Shown here: positions 1 to 9,849 of the stretch, piece after piece | Position numbering within the stretch: position 1 is the stretch's first letter | How the letters are laid out: each line of letters begins with the position of its first letter | Assembly: GCA_034696485.1 (NCBI GenBank) | Contig: JAQIWT010000222.1 | Location: 1 to 27,634 of the forward strand | Origin: Isohypsibius dastychi | Lineage: Eukaryota; Tardigrada; Eutardigrada; Parachela; Isohypsibiidae | DNA: 27,634 nucleotides | Reading direction: 5' to 3' | Notes under the pieces: model-generated | The model's database searches: none | What the model saw: the letters and a program-made list of their open reading frames with translations, nothing else | Told to the model about the DNA's origin: nothing | Position numbers and translations under genes: made by a program

Positions 1-2456
1 AATTTCGTGCCTGTAAGCACAGCTGGGATTGCAGTGAGTTGCGTGATCAGCAGAGGCGAGGTGAGTGAAAAAAGGTACCGTACCTTGAAAACAATTGAGA
101 ATCATAGAATTATGGAGAAAATTCTTCTTCATGAGTTGGTTCCGCGGAGCGAAACAGCAGCTGGGTGAACGAGGAAAAGAAAGGATTAAGGAACTACAAC
201 GACTCTTTTTCACCAGCTCTGAGTTTTCGATCTGTACAGAACATTTGAAACAACAGGAACAGCTGTGTTACCGCCGTGTTAATCTTGAATAACGGAAAAT
301 TGTTAAATTGTTAAATTCACTCCAGTCGAAGAATTGTTTTATTCCTTTCTGCTAGTGCTCCGACATTTTCCGATGCTCTCCTTTTTGTTTCGTGCTATTA
401 TTTGGTTGTTTTGTGCTAATTATTACTCCTTCCAGATGAAAATGGAGTTCTGGGGTTATACCGGAAATGCGGTTGTTCAGCGGAATGGACTGGTCAAACT
501 CCGTGGTCAGAAAAGGTATCGAATTTATTTTGCTTCTTTCAACTGTGTTTTTATTTTTCTTTTTTCTGTTTTCAATATAGTTTTATTGTGTGTGTTTTAG
601 TTTTGAGGAATCAACAGCGATTGCGATGGAAATTGTCGGTCGTTTCCTCTATTTTGCCCAGCAGGATGTGGGCTTGAACAACTTCCAGTTCAATATTGTC
701 CAAGCACTCGCCACTTTGCCCTTCGAAGTGAATCTCAATAGATTGAAACGATTTCGTCCAGAAATTCAGTAAGAAGCTGATGTTTTAATTCGAATTTGCG
801 AATTTGTAACAAAATAATGCCGTTTATACAAATCAGCATTATTTTCGAATCATTCATTATCTGGTTTGATTTTCTGTCGTTTCGTTTCTAATTTAGCTGT
901 TTGCAGTTATAATCCGGAAATCAATGCAAGATTCGCCGAGATAGAATACAAGGATCTCGGCGCCAAACTGAGTCTCCCTGGCTCGGGAAAAATTCTAGTC
1001 TGGTGTAAGTTTTCACTTCCGTTCTTTGTGCGGGATTTCTTCTGCTTAGACCACTTATGATGATTTTTTGTAGGTACTGGCGATTGTGACCCAGTTAACC
1101 TTGAACATACGAAGACGGTCGAAGCTGTACGAAGAATTGCGGCCACCGCGTTACCGTACAAGATCGCCGGAAGTGAGCGAGACGTGGACGCAGGTACAGT
1201 GATCATCAGAAAATGAATCTGGTCTGAATTTTCCTTGTGGCGTTTTCCTGGAAGACTATTTCCAAAAAGATTCCGGTGATCCAGAATTTCTGTCCGAAAT
1301 AATATTCCCGATTTGTGATTGTTTTATCTTCAATTCATCTCTTCTGACAACAAATATTTCTACATTTTATCCTCTCATTTGGGGCTTTGGATTTTTGGGA
1401 ATATTAAGTCAGTGGAAAGGCTTGTCTTTGACGTTGTTTTCTATGGGATCGTCCTTGTCTTGCTTTCCGCTTTTTGTTCTCAAATCCTGATAGGTCTGAG
1501 AGGTTTTGAATTCGTGTAATCAGGGCAGAATGGTTTTTGGATTTTTTTCGGCCTCTTCGAAAAACGATGATTCATTTGTATTTGAATTTTTGGTTGTATT
1601 TTTTTCTCTTTTTTTAGTGGACGAAATGGCGGAAGTTCCTGCGAAACATGCCCAGCATCCACGACGTTCGGAAAGATTAATTCCTGTGTGGCAGAAAACA
1701 CCGTCTCCACCGCCCGAACCTGACGATTTTTTGGATCTGGATTCACTCGATTATCTCACCGATGAACAACAAGCAATGGCCGAAATTGTCAACAAATTTA
1801 TGCGACGAGGTGGATCAGTCGGTGAAATTTTCAATCGACAGTGTGGAATTTACCGAGATAAAATGGCCGTTGGAAAAGAGGCGGATATCGAATCTTTGCG
1901 AATTAAACTTCTGGAGAGAGAAATCATTCCGATACCGGAAGTGCGGGAAATCAACGCGCCGCTAGAATACGACAAAAAGATTGGAAAGCAACGCAAACCG
2001 AAACCAAAAAGAAAGACAGATGCTAAGAAATGTGAGAATAATCGTAAGATCGTTTCTTTTGATTTTTGGAAATTTCTGATTTTCATAAATTCTCAAATTG
2101 CCTCACGATGTATTTGGGTAAGCAATATTTCCATTTTTTTATCACGTTGAAATTTTTTTCTAACCTTAACTGAATGTTGTTCTTCTTTCAAAAAATGTGT
2201 GCCGTAATTGAATCAGACTGTATATTTAGGTAATGTTTTAATTTTATTTTCAGCCACATCTGTGAAGACCCGAACCGTCCGGAAAGAAAAAACCACTGCG
2301 CCTCAGATGCCTGAAAGAGATGAGGAGCCCAACGATGCGGACGATGACTGCAGCGAGCCGGAAGTGGACGAACCGGAAAACACTCCGCAAACGATTTACG
2401 GCGCGTTACTAGATGCAATTTACACCAACGCGGATTGGAACAAAGAAAATTATTAA
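1..2456 (+). CDS. tlf-1: TBP-like factor (TLF/TRF2 family), 5'-partial
   Basis: Proposed exons: <1-60, 108-277, 436-515, 601-768, 907-1004, 1074-1193, 1618-2043 and 2254-2456 (stop TAA). All junctions are in phase, giving about 440 visible residues; the start lies left of the window. Two divergent TBP-type repeats can be seen. Repeat 1 runs from LFFTSSEFSI through NGLVKLRGQKS, which corresponds to the family SSGKxxxTGAxS strand, followed by FEES and a helix. Repeat 2 has NFQFNIVQALATLPFEV, then YNPEINARFAEIEYKDL and GSGKILVWCTG, matching the TLF second-repeat layout (NNF...YEPEL...TGS). TLF is a core-promoter factor related to TBP that acts in the nucleus. The C-terminal ~200 residues are an extension: acidic (EPDDFLDLDSLDYL), then lysine/arginine-rich and NLS-like (KQRKPKPKRK), then acidic again. 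The donor at 277 is weak. The donor at 2043 has a same-phase alternative at 2031. The family call is fairly firm; the symbol follows the C. elegans name and is an inference. Confidence 0.62.
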
Positions 2457-3053
2457 ATCGATGAACTGCCAGTTTACTTGGATTGCTCACGATTGGTAAC
2501 ATGTGTTATCACGGTATTCCTTTTTTAGATCTTTCATTATCATTCACTTGAACCATGTTTTTATTGTGTTACGAATTCCAGATTCAAAGGTAGTCTGAAT
2601 CATGAAATAGATAGCATCTTGCTTCTGTACATTTTTCTCGAGTTCGTTTTTTTGCACGCTTTCTAAATTTCTTTTCTTCAGTTTTTTGTACGCTTTCCAA
2701 GTAGTCGTAACAAGAATAATGTCGAGTGCCTCGTCGAGAAATTCTGCATATTCACCGGATTCGCAAAGTGATTCCGTCACTAGAAACCTGCTTCAGCTCA
2801 ACAAAAGAAAAAGCACGAACGCCATCCCGGAAAATGAATTCAAACTCTGTATTTCAAAAGGCATTTTACAACATTTGGCAGATTACCAGGTTTAAAAAAA
2901 GATCTCTCAAAAATCAAGCCACTAAATCGTAGAAAAACAGAATATGAACCGTTGAAACTTCTGGAACAAAAGGAATGAACCGAACAAGAACATTTTGAAA
3001 CACAAGAATAGTTCCGAAACGTAAAACTACTGCATCGTTTTCGAAATGAAATT
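2457..3053. other. convergent intergenic region
   Basis: This gap separates the 3' end of the TBP-like gene (+) from the 3' end of the kinase gene (-). It is AT-rich. An AATAAA on the - strand at 2560-2565 could serve the kinase transcript, though it lies about 490 bp past the stop. No gene is supported here. Confidence 0.4.
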
Positions 3054-3797
3054 TCATGCATCTCCTGTTTCCACTTCACCGAGCCGTTTCCGGAAGATTT
3101 CAGCGACTTCCGCAAACACAACCGACTCATCCCGATTTCCATCGATCCGATACAATATCCCGCGTTTCTCGAACTCGTCCACAACAGGTTTCGTTTCTCG
3201 CAAATACGAAATGTATCGCTTCCTCAGAATCGGTTCCGTGTCATCCGATCGTTTCCGGTGCGTAGTACATCTTCTGATACTTTCCTCTTCGCTAACTTCG
3301 AAGAACAACACAAAAGGTGTGTCGGCTTTCGATGCCATCCGTTCTTCCCACACTTTATAGTTGTCAGGATTGATAGGGAATGCATCGACGAGGAACCGAT
3401 TCGATCTGGAATTATTCATGGCAATTTCCAAAAGCGAACAAGTTATTTCCGCTGGGACAAATTTTCCTGGCTCGCGAATGGCTTCCGTGATTTCTTTTCC
3501 ATATTTGGAGCCAGGTGTGTCGCGTTCAGTCCGAATCAGATCCCCAGCAGATAAATGGGTGAAGGAAAATGCTTTGGCGAGCATGGAACATTGAGTGCCT
3601 TTCCCAACGCCGCGAGGTCCAAGAACGAAAACAACAGTTGGTTGAAGTGTGTTGTTTCCCATTCCAATAGAAACCATTCTGCGGTGCAGCCAGGAAGAAT
3701 TATGGAATAAAGCGAAAATGGAAACTGGCTGGCGTGTTTTTGAATATTGAAAAACAACACGATATGCCAGTGACATGGAACTGAACGCGGCTGTCAT
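3054..3797 (-). CDS. UMP-CMP/adenylate kinase-family protein, intronless, probable mitochondrial leader
   Basis: A single uninterrupted frame of 247 residues. Members of this family transfer phosphate from ATP to a nucleoside monophosphate. Visible motifs: P-loop GPRGVGKGTQ (about 60-69), NMP-binding HLSAGDLIR (81-89), VPAEIT (about 114-119), FLVDAFPINPDN (135-146), and a lid/core segment with RSDD and ETKPVV. The family form of the third block is DGFPRN with an arginine that binds the monophosphate; here it reads DAFPIN, with isoleucine at about residue 142. The P-loop also has Arg where most members have Pro or Gly; its lysine is kept. The first ~50 residues precede the kinase fold, contain no Asp or Glu and are rich in Arg, Ser and hydrophobics, as in a mitochondrial presequence. 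Internal Met codons (residues 8, 41, 46) could give a cytosolic form. Having no intron is unlike the other genes here and could mean an old retrocopy. Confidence 0.8.
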   Translation of the reverse strand: MTAAFSSMSLAYRVVFQYSKTRQPVSIFALFHNSSWLHRRMVSIGMGNNTLQPTVVFVLGPRGVGKGTQCSMLAKAFSFTHLSAGDLIRTERDTPGSKYGKEITEAIREPGKFVPAEITCSLLEIAMNNSRSNRFLVDAFPINPDNYKVWEERMASKADTPFVLFFEVSEEESIRRCTTHRKRSDDTEPILRKRYISYLRETKPVVDEFEKRGILYRIDGNRDESVVFAEVAEIFRKRLGEVETGDA

Positions 3798-4378
3798 TCT
3801 CCTTATTATAGATATCGAATCGAATCCTTTGTTTGCTGCCTGTGCGTGTGGTGTGCTCCGTGTTGTCGTTCCTCGTCAGTTTGGACATAGGCGTATGGGG
3901 GTCGAATGTCAAAACCGGCACACAGTTCAGGTATGATACATTTAAAACTGGCGCAAGTAGTACCCCTTACGTGGTTACTGCAACAAGCTCCTCAAGAAAG
4001 GTTCTGGTACATTGCATGCATACCAACTGCTCTTAGATTGTTGCTCTTCTTGACCTTTTTCAAAGCCGCGAAACAAAGAGGTAATGACACAAGATAAGTG
4101 AATGGTACGCACAAGGAGCCGTCATTATGCATGTAAATTACATGGACAATGCAATGCACATCACGTGGACTATGATGTTAGGAATGATTTTGATCTCAGC
4201 CTGTGGGAACCGTAAAAGTACATCTAGAGCTGGATATCCCTTTGAAATGACAACTTTAAATCGCACCATTAGTCTTTATTCAGCAACAAATGTTTGGACG
4301 ACAAAACCGAGCACTTAAATTAAGTAAATGAAAATCAATTCCAGATGCTTCAAGCAGCCAGCAATCTACGGCTCCACG
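3798..4378. other. intergenic region between kinase gene and gene A
   Basis: This holds the presumed kinase promoter and the 3' UTR of gene A. From about 4260 to 4378 it is clearly similar to 8030-8148 downstream of gene B, so the A/B duplication includes 3' flanking DNA. The short + strand frames near 3830-4100 have no recognisable content. Confidence 0.45.
4275..4280 (-). promoter_or_regulatory. polyadenylation signal AATAAA, gene A
   Basis: TTTATT on the + strand reads AATAAA on the - strand, about 100 nt past the gene A stop. The aligned position behind gene B has lost the hexamer (CTTCAT on the + strand). Confidence 0.5.
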
Positions 4379-6579
4379 TCACAATGGAGGTGTTGCGCAT
4401 ATGTTATCACGGCATCTTGGGTCATTGCGTCCACCGCATGGTCTACAAACTTGCCCGTCGATGTCATAAGGCGCACATTTGTTTGCGTTGCCCCTGTGAT
4501 TCGAAGAGCACCTTAAATTTTAGAACCGCAATCCAGTTCAGTTTTGACACACCCAGTTTCATACTGACAGACAAAGAAGTTGCCTCGAGCACCACGAGGG
4601 GCGCTCAGGGGACATCGGCTGTATCCACACCCAACTTGCGTAGTTTCTGCCCATACTACCTGAAACGTAAACAAACGCTTTCAGCTGGCTTTGCAGACCG
4701 ATCTTATAGCTGACCTGCGTCCAGTGGCCGACATCCGCTGATCTTATTGCAGCACAGCCTGGCTCTTCATCTCTTCTATGGTAGTTGAAAGCCCTTGCTT
4801 CGTCTTCCCATTGAGACAGGAAGGCTGTGAGATTCGAGGCGGCACTAGCAGCAGTTGCTGATGCAAGGTTCTCACCGGGTTCCTGGCGTATATTTTCTAC
4901 AAAAAGAAAAACATATCAGGTGAGGCTTTGAGTTTGCCTCAGCTGATTATTACCTGGTGAGTGGCCCCCTTGACACTGGTTCGCCCAGAACTGAGCAGCT
5001 CTTCGCAATGCATCACTCCAGACAAGTTCTCTCATGTTGGTTGCTGGTGGTTGCGGAGCATTGTTCAAACCACGGAACCCAGGTCGTGACACAGCTCTCC
5101 TGAGCCTGTTGTGGAACGCTAAGATTGCTTGTTGTATCGCCGGGGAAGTTGTGTCGATACTATAAAACAACGGCCTTAGGAGCACCGAACCAAGAAATTC
5201 TTGTCAGACGGAAATTTTTACTCGGTTGATCCGCTAGGGGCTGATGCGGAAGTGGTAGTGGTTGTAGGTGTCGTTGTTATGGTTGTGGGGATCGTCGTGG
5301 AAGTAGTTGTTGTGCTTGGCGTTGTGGTGGTTGGCGTTGTTCTTGTTGTTGTGCTTGTTGTCGTTGTCGGCGTTGTTGTTGTCGTTGTGGTGGTTGGTGT
5401 TGTTCTTGTTGTGGTTGTGCTGGGCGTTGTAGTGGTTGGTGTTGTCCTTGTTGTAGTTGTCGCCGTTGTCGTTGTTGTTGTTGTTGTGGTTGGCGCTGCA
5501 GTGGTACTTGATGTGGTGACTGAATTTGGTGAAGAAACTGTCGTTGTAGAAGTTGCAGTAGAAGCTGTTTGGCCAGTCGTTCCAGCTGAAGTGGTTACGA
5601 CTTGCGGTGTTGTGGTTGAAGTGATTGTGGTTGTAGATGAAGAACCGGTCACTAATGGCGCGGTTGAGCCTGGTGTACTGATCAGTACTGGGGTAGTGGT
5701 CGTCGTTGGTATCGATGTGGAAGTTGGTGCCGACGCACCCGTTGTTGTTGATATCACAGCTGTCGTAGTACTGATTGTAGCAGCCTCTGTGGTCGTGCTG
5801 GTCGTTGTTGTTGACGGTGATGTCGGTGCTGTAGAAGTGATGGTCGGAGTTGTTTGTTCTGAAAGTACGTAGTATGTGTCATGGTTGTTGTTCACCAATT
5901 ATGAAATCTCTATGAGTTCTCCTTACGCCCAGTAGGAGATGTGGTGATGATTGTCGAACTCGGACTTGTCACCGTGGTGGTCGTCAATCTGCAAAAATGC
6001 CGAAAGTTTTGGAAGGGGGTTTGTTAAGTATTTTGTTAGGATGAACATAATGCAGAGTTTCGAGATATTTTGTGTAACAAACGAGTACCCCCCCCCCCCC
6101 CCGGAACATCGGGCTTTATTAACTGAATTTCAGACTACTCATACCGGAAAATTTACGCTAACCTGGTGGTTGTTTGTCCGGGACGGGTCGTGGTTGTGAC
6201 GAGGGCGTTCCCTTGGAAAATAGAACCTACGGTACGACGGAGCTGCATGAGATTCCAGCTTCACAGAACGCCCTGGTACAAGCATGCACTTACGGTAACA
6301 GCAGAATTGTGTTCCGAGATCTGAGCAGTTTCTAGACTGACTGACTTCTAGAGTGAAACAGATATCATCCAGATCGTTCACGTCGACGCAGAAGCCACTA
6401 TCCCTCAGATCTGGAAATAGATCCGGTCGACACCGTTGCAAAGTCATCTGACGTCCTGATATGCGAGCAAGTTTGCCAAATAAAACGTCGATATCAAGCT
6501 CATCGTCTTGTTGATGAGCCACAGCTAACTCGATTATTGATAAAAGAACTATAAAAACGGCCATTCTCTCCAGAGACAT
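4379..6579 (-). CDS. Gene A: secreted six-Cys / mucin / CAP-domain protein
   Basis: Eight exons: 6294-6579, 6163-6211, 5927-5988, 5222-5858, 4954-5159, 4715-4896, 4553-4659 and 4379-4493; 547 aa. The start MSLERMA is preferred over an upstream Met: it is shared with gene B and sits 1 nt after a TTTCAG acceptor, a probable spliced-leader site. Residues 1-21 form a signal peptide (AVA|HQ). SGRQ lies at about 41-44. The six-Cys domain has C50, C64, C74, C85, C93 and C94. Residues ~98-344 are Thr/Ser/Pro-rich with TTTTPTTTT runs and should be O-glycosylated. The CAP domain starts at ~345 with FHNRLRRAVS (His361), NMRELVWSDAL, PGENLA (Glu422), GHWTQVVWAETT (His471) and FFVCQY. The tail is Cys-rich with CGGRNDPRC. 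CAP proteins are secreted and act outside the cell; the cavity residues are intact here. It is the sister of gene B. Confidence 0.85.
5222..5858 (-). repeat. mucin-type Thr-rich tract of gene A (exon 4)
   Basis: One 637-bp exon codes almost only Thr, with Ser, Pro, Ala and Val. The densest part (about 5240-5520) is a degenerate ACN/CCN tandem repeat coding TTTTxPTTTT units. The matching exon in gene B is 123 bp, so this tract has grown here or shrunk there. Confidence 0.8.
6088..6102. repeat. C15/G15 homopolymer in intron 2 of gene A
   Basis: Fifteen consecutive C on the + strand, that is G15 in the nascent transcript, inside the intron 5989-6162. A 13-base C run sits at the same place in gene B. 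Confidence 0.95.
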
Positions 6580-6639
6580 TCTGAAAGCTATGTGAAACAA
6601 GAACGTACAAAGGTTTTTAAACACTGACTGTATCACAGA

Positions 6640-7030
6640 TTACTTCAACGTCCGCATTGATATTCGTTCTCTTTCAGTTGACGGCAGTTGTAACCGCGTA
6701 ACGCAACGGCTCCGCACTCGCTTTGAATGCATTTTGAAAATACGTCATTTGTAAGTTGCGAAATCAAGGTTTCGGACGTTGATTGAAAGAACAGCGAATG
6801 ACCATCGAACTCACAGTCTACCACAGTCAGTTTATATTCAACAGCCTTAAGAAAACACGAATAAGCGAAGGTTGTCCGTTTGCTGGATGGATCATGTGAA
6901 TGATTGCAGTGCTGTGGTACACGCATCATTGACAGGAAACGAATACACCACGGTAAAATAATGCTGGTTCAGTTCGGACTGCGAAGCTATACTCCAAAGA
7001 CGGTAACTCACACATTTGTGTAATTCCCTG
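6640..7030 (-). repeat. duplicated upstream region, copy at gene A
   Basis: It shares long blocks with 9850-10240, including TTCAACGTCCGCA, CTCGCTTTGAAT, GCATTTTGA, ACGTCATTTG, ATGACCATCGAACTCA and AAACACGAAT, in the same order and with similar spacing. Confidence 0.8.
6742..6747. promoter_or_regulatory. ACGTCA (CRE-like) element, gene A promoter
   Basis: ACGTCATTTG on the + strand (TGACGT toward the gene), about 165 bp upstream of the start codon. It is kept in gene B. ACGTCA is the half-core of ATF/CREB-type bZIP sites. Confidence 0.4.
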
Positions 7031-8148
7031 GAGAGACCCAATCCCGATTAGCTTAGAAAGTATCTTAATAGTTCAGAACTTTTAGTGGGTATTTCCAGAT
7101 TCAAGGGGATGGAGGGACCCAACACCATGCTGAGACCGTAAACTTTGGACAGTCATGGCCAAAATTAGATCGCGTTGCCATTCACATTGAAGAAAAGCTC
7201 TCAGCTACATGTTAACAAACCCGGAAAATCAACTAGTGAGTAGCAAGATCCAGCACTGATCTATTTCGGTGTCGCTCCTTTTAGCGGTCGTCATGAGTCT
7301 CATGAAATTAACTATTGGAAATTATATAAAAATAACACAGGTTTAGTTCACACAATAAATCGAGACTAACTCAGACTCACCGCAGTGACAAAGGCCTATT
7401 GACTTAAAATTGCTGGACTGGAGTCCTTAGAAGATTAAAACAGCAATACTAGGTAGACTCGACTCAACACCGTGTCAGGCAGCGTTGCACCACATCACTC
7501 CACCATTACTAATATCCCATCTAAAATATTCTCACTTGAAATTTTCCGGAGCATGATAAGTTGGATTTGATCACAAGTTACAGATGATGACAACTCTCAA
7601 AATTTGCTGTAAAAAGAATGAGAGATGTAGGTTCGTGCTCCGCTCGTACATCGACAGAACTAGCCCCTTTTATTTATCAGTTCCATGTGTTCAACGTTCT
7701 TTACTTCACTTATTGCTAAAATTCCCAGATTACTCATGGTTTTCTGACTGCCCAACCAGAAGCGAAATGTCTTAAGTAACGCCGGTGTACTCAAATGTCA
7801 TGATCTGCATTGGGCTACTTCGACGGTTTATTGGCTTTGCACGGCGCAAGTGTTGCAGTCAATATAAAGCACCAACTAACCAGTTCACAAAAAGTCCCAA
7901 GCATTTTTCAGACTAAGGAGCCATCAGTATTAATCAAAGGGCAAAAGACGTTAAACGCCGCAGTTAAACTAATCAACAGATCCAGACCAGGATTTGCCCA
8001 AAAGTTAATCGAACCTTAAACAATTTCAAATTAGACCACCAATCTTCATCCAGCTACAAATTTTCGGGCGACAAAAGCAAGCACTCAAATTAAATAAGTG
8101 AAGATCAAATCCGGATGCTTTGGTCAGCCGGCGATCTACGACTCCACG

Positions 8149-9788
8149 TCACAATGCAGGTGTTGCACATACGTTATCACGGCATCTGGGATCATATCGT
8201 CCACCGCATGGTTTACAAACTTCCCCATCCATGTCATAAGGCGCACATTTGTTCACGTTGCCCCTGTGATTTGAACCACAACGTCCTAAATTTCCGACCG
8301 TAATCCAATTCAGTATTCACCTACCCGATTTCATACTGACAGACAAAGAAGTTACCTCGAGCACCACGAGGGCTGCTCAGAGGACATCGGCTGTATCCAC
8401 ATCCAACTTGCGTAGTTTCTGCCCATACTACCTGAAAAGCAAACAACCCTTTCAACTGGCTTCATAAAGCGATCTTGTAACTGACCTGCGTCCAGTTGCT
8501 GATATCCGCTGTATTTATTGAAGCACAACCTGGATCGTCATCTCTTGTATGGTAGTTGAAAGCCGTCGCTTCGTTCTCCCACTGAGACAGGAAGGCTGTG
8601 AGATTCGAGGCGGCACTAGCAGCAGTTGCTGATGCAAGATTCTCACCGGGTCCCTGGTTTTTATTTTCTGTGGAAATAAAAACACATCAGGTTGGACTAA
8701 GAGCCTGTCTCAGCTAATCGTTACCTGGCGAGTGGTCCCCTTGACACTGGTTCGCCCAGAACTGAGCAGCTCTTCGCAATGCATCACTCCAGACAAGTTC
8801 TCGCATATCGGTTGCAGGTGGTTGCGGAGCGTTGTTCAAACCGCGGAACCCAGGCCGCGACACCGCTCTCCGAAGCCTGTTGTGAAACGCCAGGATCTCT
8901 TGTTGTATCAGCGGGAAAGTTGTGTCGAGCCTACAAAAACCGGTCTTGAGTGCAGCGAACCACGAAATTCTAGTCAGACAGGGAATTCTACTCGGTTGAT
9001 CCGCCAGGAGCTGATTGGGAGGTAGCTGTAGATGTCGTTGTTCTGGTTGTGGGTACCAACGTGGATGTGGTAACGGTGGTGGCAGTCGGTCTCGTTACGG
9101 TGGGTGTCATAGGTCTGCAAAATTGTTAACGGTCACGGGAAAGGGTTGGTAAGAAATTTGTTGGATGAAACGATGTAGAGTTTCGAAGTGGTTTGAAAAA
9201 CAAAAGAGGTACCCCCCCCCCCCCGAACGTCAGGCTTTTCGTGTTAACTTTTGGACTACCGAGGTATTGATACTAACGAGGTGGTTGATTGTCCGGGTCG
9301 AGTCGTTCTGACGAGAACGTTTCCTTGGAAAAAGGAACCTACGACGGAGATACACGAGGTTCCAATTTCGAAGGACAACCTGAATATAGTTCTCCCAGAA
9401 ATTCTCTGGAAAACTAAGGCTTGCCTCCCATTCGCCCGACATGAGAGGCGGGGCTTACGTTTCTTGAGAATTTCTGGGAGATTTGGGGATGGATGCACTT
9501 ACGGTAGCAGCAGAATTGTGTTTCCAGATCTGAGCAGTTTCTCGACTGACTGGACTCCAGAGTGGAACAGATATTATCCAGATCGTTCACGTCAACGCAG
9601 AAGCCGCTATCCCTCAGATCCGGAAATAGATCTGGTCGACACCGTTGCAGAGTCATTTGACGTCCTGACAAGCGCCCAAGTTTGCCAAATAAAACGTCGA
9701 TATCCAAGCCAGTGTCTTGTGGATGAGCCACAGCTGTGTTGAGAACTGACAAAAGAACTAAAAGAATGGCCATTTTCTTCAGAGACAT
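8149..9788 (-). CDS. Gene B: secreted six-Cys / short mucin / CAP-domain protein
   Basis: Seven exons: 9503-9788, 9278-9323, 8992-9114, 8725-8930, 8486-8667, 8325-8431 and 8149-8263; 354 aa. It is a close sister of A: exon 1 and the CAP exons have identical lengths, but the Thr-rich part is only ~56 residues. The start MSLKKMA follows an ATTCAG acceptor by 1 nt. There is a signal peptide to about residue 21, then SGRQ and the six-Cys domain with the same spacing as A. The CAP part keeps FHNRLRRAVS and PGENLA, but the GHWTQ motif is changed to SNWTQ, so one of the two cavity histidines is lost. VVWAETTQVGCGY follows, then the tail CGGRYDPRC. Intron 1 carries an 89-bp hairpin absent from A. Confidence 0.84.
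9212..9224. repeat. C13/G13 homopolymer in intron 2 of gene B
   Basis: Thirteen consecutive C, at the position matching the C15 run in gene A, with similar flanking sequence (GTACC or AGTACC before it; TTTCGA nearby on the other side). Confidence 0.95.
9392..9480. repeat. inverted repeat / hairpin in intron 1 of gene B
   Basis: CTCCCAGAAATTCTC (9392-9406) is the exact reverse complement of 9466-9480. Pairing continues inward with mismatches for about 20 more bases on each side, leaving a loop of roughly 13 bases. The intron is 179 bp here against 82 bp in A, so most of the extra length is this element. It could be a small foldback/MITE-type insertion. Confidence 0.75.
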
Positions 9789-9849
9789 CCTGAATGCTGG
9801 TAAGTGGAACAAAATACAAAGGTTTTAAACATTCAATATACATTACCAC

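Larger units (their letters stand above)
6580..8148. other. intergenic region: promoter of gene A, 3' flank of gene B
   Basis: 6640 to about 7030 aligns well with 9850 to about 10240 upstream of gene B, so it is duplicated promoter DNA. 7030-7800 shows no gene I can support. 7868-7960 resembles 11406-11480 behind gene C (a shared stretch CAGTTYACAAAAAGTCC), hinting that the 3' flanks of B and C are also duplicates. Confidence 0.5.

Noticed and set aside
2544-2780. 78-codon frame on the - strand with an acceptor-like CTAG before it
   Set aside because: It begins with GTG, the stop upstream prevents linkage to the kinase frame, no partner exon was found, and the composition is lysine-rich without a motif.
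4553-4564. Donor at GTATGA within the gene A exon 7 (and the same in B), ending the exon 12 nt earlier
   Set aside because: It is phase-compatible, but gene C clearly includes the matching CQYEEG residues before its GTAAGC donor, so the later donor was chosen by homology. The alternative would shorten A and B by four residues only.
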